From the NCBI GenBank assembly GCA_002943765.1, contig PQWQ01000007.1, forward strand, positions 870,501 through 934,500: a stretch of 64,000 nt of DNA. The letters are read 5' to 3'. The DNA comes from Psoroptes ovis. Its lineage: Eukaryota; Arthropoda; Arachnida; Sarcoptiformes; Psoroptidae. Numbering within the stretch: position 1 is the first letter of the stretch; each line of letters opens with the position of its first letter. The notes beneath the pieces were generated by a model that had not been told where the DNA came from, searched no databases, and worked only from the letters and a program-made list of their open reading frames with translations. Position numbers and translations under genes: made by a program. Below are positions 61,516 to 64,000 of this stretch, piece by piece.

Positions 61516-62901
61516 ATTTCATTTTTTTTACATTGATTTGTATTGAACCATCATTATTTGAGCAATATCGATCAATCAATGAGTTGTGGTACTGTAAATA
61601 CATGGAAAATTATGATGATAATAAACATGATAACATACCAGATAAACAAAAGCCAATACTAGTCCATATTCTAATCAAATTGATCAAGTCAATCAATACA
61701 AAAATTGTGGAAATCATATGAGATATTTGTATACAAAATACACTGATAACATTTGATGATTAATAATATTGAAATCATCATTAAAAAAAACTTTGATTAA
61801 AAGGGTTCAATCCATTCAATTCAATTCAATCATTCATAATTAAAATCAATTAAAACAAATGCAAATGTACATGTAATAATGATAATCATCATAAATGATT
61901 ATTTCATTTTAATCAATTTTAATCAATTTTAATTAAGAAATGTTTCTCCTTATTTCTTTTCCACTTCTTCTTCCAAATCCATAATTCCAAATCATTAATT
62001 ATTTGAAAACACAAAATATTCCAAAGGTTGTCCGAAAAACTCTTGCCGATTTTCCAATGATTTCCTACGATATAATCGTTGAAAACTTTTCGGACAACAC
62101 TTTATCATTATTTTCCACCATTTGAGATGATAATAATCAACAACATTGACATTTAAATCATTATTATCATTCATTTATTCATTCATGTATTTTCATTACT
62201 TGATTTCAAGGTTCAAGATTGTCATAGCTACCACCAGTCAATCAAGCATTTAAATGCAAATATTAATATTTGTCGATATTAACAAATATTAAAATTAATA
62301 ATAATCAATCATCAATTCAATTGAATTTATTGAATTCAATAAAATAAAACAAAATCTCCAAAACAAATAAATGTTACCCATTTTGCCGGCAAAGTTTTCA
62401 AATGTTGTTGTTAGATTTTATTATTTGTTTTCATGTATTTGTTTGGTATATTTGTATATATTAATGTTTAATCATCGACATATTTAGTGCCACAATCATA
62501 TTTTGAATGATTAGTTTGAATGAATGAATGAATCAATATTATTGGTCGCCATATAAATTACTCATGTTTATACATTTGCCATTTTTTGTTTTTGATGTGT
62601 TTGTTTGGTTGTGCATTTGATGATGGGTATATTGTGTTTCATTTGATTTTTGTTATTTAGTGTTTTTTAAATGATTTCTTCAGTTCAATTAATCATCGAT
62701 TTGATTTGATTTGATCTTAAATTGCATTGATTCACCAAGTCGATTATCGAAAATCGAATAGAATGTAATGACAGCACCAATTTTCGATTGATTTAATTGA
62801 TTTTCCCCGAGTGAACAAATGTGAATAATCTGTGCTTTGATTCATATTATTTTTGTGTTGATCAACGTAATTTCATCAAAAAACAAAAAAAAAAAAAAAA
62901 C
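61516..62901. other. Non-coding stretch between CASD1 and terminal membrane-protein gene
   Basis: Holds the CASD1 3' UTR, the second inverted-repeat element and a likely promoter. A 62-codon frame at 61533 continues past the CASD1 stop but has no conserved features. An A-run directly precedes the next ATG. Confidence 0.6.
62028..62097. mobile_element. Short palindromic inverted-repeat element (MITE-like), copy 2
   Basis: The 70-bp core begins TTGTCCGAAAAACTCTTG and ends CAACTTTTCGGACAA-like sequence (AAAACTTTTCGGACAA). Its reverse complement matches the copy at 2433-2502 at 59 of 70 positions by hand count, including the central ATTATATCGTAGGAAAT. Flanking TA dinucleotides are not evident here, so this copy is older or inserted at a non-TA site. 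Confidence 0.75.
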
Positions 62902-63333
62902 ATGTTCATACATCTGTGTGCAGCCATCATTAATGGTAAACGAAAACAAGATCGTCGCCATATTACCTATTATCAATCATATCATTATTCAAAATATTTG
63001 GGGTTGATTGGTTCAATATTAATATGTATCGGTCTGATACTTTGGTTTTTTATTCAAGTTCAAAACATTCAATTAATTGCAACAATAACCGTTACGATTA
63101 TTGGTTTAGCAATATTTATTGTTGCAACAATATTATTTTTCATATCAGTATATCATACATTTATGGAACAACGAAATAATGATATCGATATTGCTGTTAA
63201 TATTAATCAAATATCATCATCGATAACATCGATTAATAATGATAAAGAAAAATCTTCATCATCACCATCAACAAAGATGATGACCACCAACAATACGCCG
63301 ACATCGGCGACGACAAAGGTGGAAAAATTTTAA
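62902..63333 (+). CDS. Small two-helix membrane protein of unknown family
   Basis: Single exon of 143 residues. The start ATG at 62902 directly follows an A-run; the open frame continues upstream but without another ATG. The protein has a short N-terminal stretch (MFIHLCAAIINGKRKQDRRH), two adjacent hydrophobic helices (about residues 34-54, YLGLIGSILICIGLILWFFI; and 61-85, LIATITVTIIGLAIFIVATILF) and a polar Ser/Thr/Asn tail ending KVEKF. Basic residues before the first helix and a polar Gln-containing loop suggest both termini face the cytosol. I do not recognise the family. Codon use and the Ser/Asn tail are like its neighbours. It could be a terminal exon of a longer gene. Confidence 0.55.
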   Translation: MFIHLCAAIINGKRKQDRRHITYYQSYHYSKYLGLIGSILICIGLILWFFIQVQNIQLIATITVTIIGLAIFIVATILFFISVYHTFMEQRNNDIDIAVNINQISSSITSINNDKEKSSSSPSTKMMTTNNTPTSATTKVEKF

Positions 63334-64000
63334 ATTTGTATCGAACCAAATCATAGAAAATTGGAACGGAACGAGGAAACGATTTTGAAAACCCGAAATT
63401 TCGAATTGAAATTGTGTGAAATCAACAAGTGGTTGTTATGATGATTCGAAAAGCAATTTGACCACAAAATTTGAAAGTGTTTCATGGTGTTTTGTTTTCA
63501 TTTCACATTTTCGTATCGTTTGATAATAAGCACTTTTCAATACGAGACTATAGTCCTATAAGACTTCAAGTCATGTTTTAAGAAACAGGTTTCAATACAA
63601 GCACATTCATTCATTCATTCATCTAAAATGCATTCATCTAATAGTACATCTCTTCATTGAAATGAAAATTTGAAAAGTTTTGAACGATGTCTCTCACTTT
63701 CCATCATCATATTCATTATTTAATTTTGATTTCTTCATATAAAACAATGTTATTGTTGCCGTAGCTGCTGCTGTTATTATCATTAATAGAAAATGTTGTA
63801 CAGTAAAAGTGTCTGAAGACTTTCAATATTATTTCAATATAATTAATGGTTAATGTTAATTGAGCTCCAAATGTTTTTGTTTATCATCATAAAAACAAAA
63901 ACAAAAACAAATTCATTTAATATTAAATATTTCAATACGATTTCAATGCATTGTTTTTGCATGATTGATTTATCTTATGTTCAATATTCTCATCATCTGT
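63334..64000. other. Terminal non-coding stretch
   Basis: AT-rich DNA with an ATTC simple repeat near 63606 and a 10-bp palindrome GACTATAGTC near 63545. No coding exon seen up to the window end. Confidence 0.6.

Noticed and set aside
61533..61721. 62-codon frame after the CASD1 stop
   Set aside because: Opens with a non-ATG codon and shows no similarity to CASD1 C-termini, which end at the preceding stop.

Overview
The window is nuclear DNA of a small-genome, very AT-rich animal. Genes are split by short introns (mostly about 50-110 bp, GT-AG), and the proteins are clearly metazoan (NRDP1/RNF41, CSRNP, SETD2, TSSK, Rab35, Rab5, BLTP2/hobbit, ABHD11, tensin, ORP, a varicose-type MAGUK, CCDC85, TMCO4, CASD1). 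The AT bias, compact layout and abundance of Asn, Asp, His, Gln and Ser runs suggest an arthropod, and I infer an astigmatid mite (dust or scab mite type). This is an inference from composition and gene style, not from a diagnostic marker.

Layout, left to right. The 3' part of RNF41 (+) is followed by a 4.3 kb non-coding stretch with simple repeats and a 70-bp inverted-repeat element. CSRNP (+) and SETD2 (+, nine coding exons) come next. Then a single-exon TSSK-like kinase (-), a 1.4 kb AT-rich minisatellite with a 44-bp unit, Rab35 (-), mitochondrial ribosomal protein mL50 (+), and the giant lipid-transfer gene BLTP2/hobbit (-), which is convergent with mL50 at 85 bp. ABHD11 (+) is divergent from hobbit, followed by tensin (+, seven exons), Rab5 (+), the tiny RPL41/eL41 (+), an unrecognised small membrane protein (-), and an OSBP-related protein of the ORP3/6/7 type (-). 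After a 3.6 kb gap come a varicose/MPP2-6 MAGUK (+) convergent with CCDC85 (-), then a tight tandem of TMCO4, UQCR10 and CASD1 (all +), a second copy of the inverted-repeat element, and a single-exon two-helix membrane protein (+).

Functional themes. Most genes are housekeeping or cell-biological: endocytic GTPases (Rab5, Rab35), ER/PM contact-site lipid carriers (hobbit, ORP), junction and adhesion scaffolds (tensin, varicose, CCDC85), chromatin and transcription (SETD2, CSRNP) and mitochondria (mL50, UQCR10, probably ABHD11). They do not form a dedicated operon or defence-like system, and I found no evidence for an undescribed multi-gene system.

The points most worth a second look are: a CASD1 orthologue whose SGNH nucleophile position reads Glu instead of Ser; the minisatellite with 220- and 307-bp higher-order periods beside a kinase promoter; a 70-bp palindromic transposon-like element present twice in opposite orientation (59 of 70 positions identical by hand count); a TSSK-like kinase with altered glycine-loop and APE motifs; and the overlapping 3' ends of mL50 and hobbit. 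Exon boundaries were deduced by hand from splice consensus, reading phase and remembered protein families. Transcription start sites and untranslated exons are not resolved.
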